DNA of 64,000 nucleotides from AC-32 sp963746155 (GTDB taxonomy: Bacteria > Actinomycetota > Thermoleophilia > Gaiellales > Gaiellaceae): contig CAVVAB010000001.1 of assembly GCA_963746155.1 (NCBI GenBank), positions 124,001-188,000 of the forward strand. The letters run 5' to 3'. Below the pieces are notes generated by a model. It was not told where the DNA came from. It made no database searches and saw only the letters and a list, made by a program, of their open reading frames with translations. Made by a program: the position numbers and the translations under genes. Within the stretch, counting starts at the first letter, position 1, and the number at the start of each line of letters is the position of its first letter. Shown here one piece after another: positions 63,545 to 64,000 of this stretch.

Positions 63545-64000
63545 TCAGCGCGGAAGCGCGAACCCGAAGTTAAGCAGGAGGCGCGCGTCGCGGTAGGGAT
63601 CCAGCGAGTGGAGCATCACCGCGATCAGCCGCCGGTCGCCGCGATGAGCGGAGGCCACGAGACAGTGCCCGGCGAGCGTCGTCCAACCGGTCTTGACGCC
63701 GTCGGCGCCCCGGTAGGAGCCCAGCAGCTGGTTCTTGTTCACGTAGACCTTGCCGTAGGTCGGCGCCGACCACGGCACGCGGGCGATCTTCGTGCCGACG
63801 ACCTTGCGGAAGCGCGGGTCACGCATCGCGTAGCGGGCCAGCGCCGCGAGGTCCCAGGCGCTCGATCGGTTCCCCGCGTCGATCAGGCCGCTCACGGACG
63901 TGAAGTGCGTGTCGCCGAGGCCGAGCTCGCGGGCCTTCTCGTTCATCAGCTTCGTGAAGGCCCGGCCGGAGCCTGCGACGGCGTGCGCGAGCGTGAGCGC
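63545..64000 (-). CDS. D-alanyl-D-alanine carboxypeptidase (S11 family), C-terminal part cut by window edge
   Basis: About 151 residues visible; the N-terminus with the SxxK and SxN motifs lies beyond the window. The KTG motif is in GADGVKTGWTTLAGHCLVAS. Family blocks are LMNEKARELGLGDTHFTSVS, WDLAALARYAMRDPRFRKVV and YVNKNQLLGSYRGADGVKTG. It trims the terminal D-Ala from peptidoglycan stem peptides outside the membrane. No C-terminal PBP5-type domain follows; it ends soon after LHSLDPYRDARLLLNFGFAL. Confidence 0.9.
   Translation of the reverse strand, partial: ALTLAHAVAGSGRAFTKLMNEKARELGLGDTHFTSVSGLIDAGNRSSAWDLAALARYAMRDPRFRKVVGTKIARVPWSAPTYGKVYVNKNQLLGSYRGADGVKTGWTTLAGHCLVASAHRGDRRLIAVMLHSLDPYRDARLLLNFGFALPR

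Overview
The window is GC-rich, densely coded chromosomal DNA from a bacterium that looks like a deep-branching actinobacterium, most likely of the Thermoleophilia/Gaiellales type. This is inference from several things seen together: a Gram-positive type SOS box in front of lexA, many LuxR and ATPase-LuxR regulators, frequent GTG/TTG starts, a MoaD-MoaE fusion, and a type A RNase P RNA. No CRISPR array, integrase, transposase or phage gene was found.

Layout. 1-6.2 kb: xseA end and xseB, cyclic-nucleotide-binding (cNMP) regulators, an ECF sigma factor, a cytoplasmic subtilase overlapping a GAF protein, a small His-rich peptide, and an MFS transporter fused to a cNMP domain. 6.2-12.8 kb: glycerate kinase, LPG-synthase-like membrane protein, glycosyltransferase, methyltransferase, L,D-transpeptidase, adenosine-deaminase-like enzyme. 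12.9-16.9 kb: a decayed stretch with the wreck of a full-length MalT/LuxR regulator facing a broken HD-GYP phosphodiesterase. 17.0-27.9 kb: two peptide ABC transporter operons on the minus strand, one complete and one without ATPases, separated by an NlpC/P60 hydrolase. 28.0-33.9 kb: principal sigma factor, topoisomerase III, acyltransferase, 5'-3' exonuclease, histone-deacetylase-like enzyme. 34.0-39.7 kb: a divergent two-component pair, a 904-residue ATPase-LuxR regulator, a DUF4242 protein and a secreted cupin. 39.8-46.1 kb: a three-gene oxidoreductase operon (GltD-like flavoprotein, pyruvate:ferredoxin oxidoreductase, dihydroorotate-dehydrogenase-like protein). 46.1-54.3 kb: rnpB, zinc-ribbon peptide, lexA, tRNA-Leu, tldD/tldE, a lipoprotein, secG, a glycosyltransferase. 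54.3-64 kb: an AT-richer patch with small peptides, methylmalonyl-CoA mutase catalytic subunit, GNAT, MoaD-MoaE, a secreted subtilase, two collagen-like secreted proteins, an M50 protease, a LOG protein, a secreted Ig-like protein and a D,D-carboxypeptidase.

Two things stand out. First, the oxidoreductase operon lies between the intact rnpB 3' end and a second, degraded copy of the rnpB 3' end plus terminator about 6.4 kb away, in direct orientation. That is the footprint expected of an island inserted at the 3' end of an RNA gene. Second, many otherwise well-conserved genes carry one or two single-base frameshifts, including a compensating pair inside the mutase. This suggests that part of the breakage comes from sequencing or assembly. 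The 12.9-16.9 kb stretch is much denser in breaks and may be real decay.
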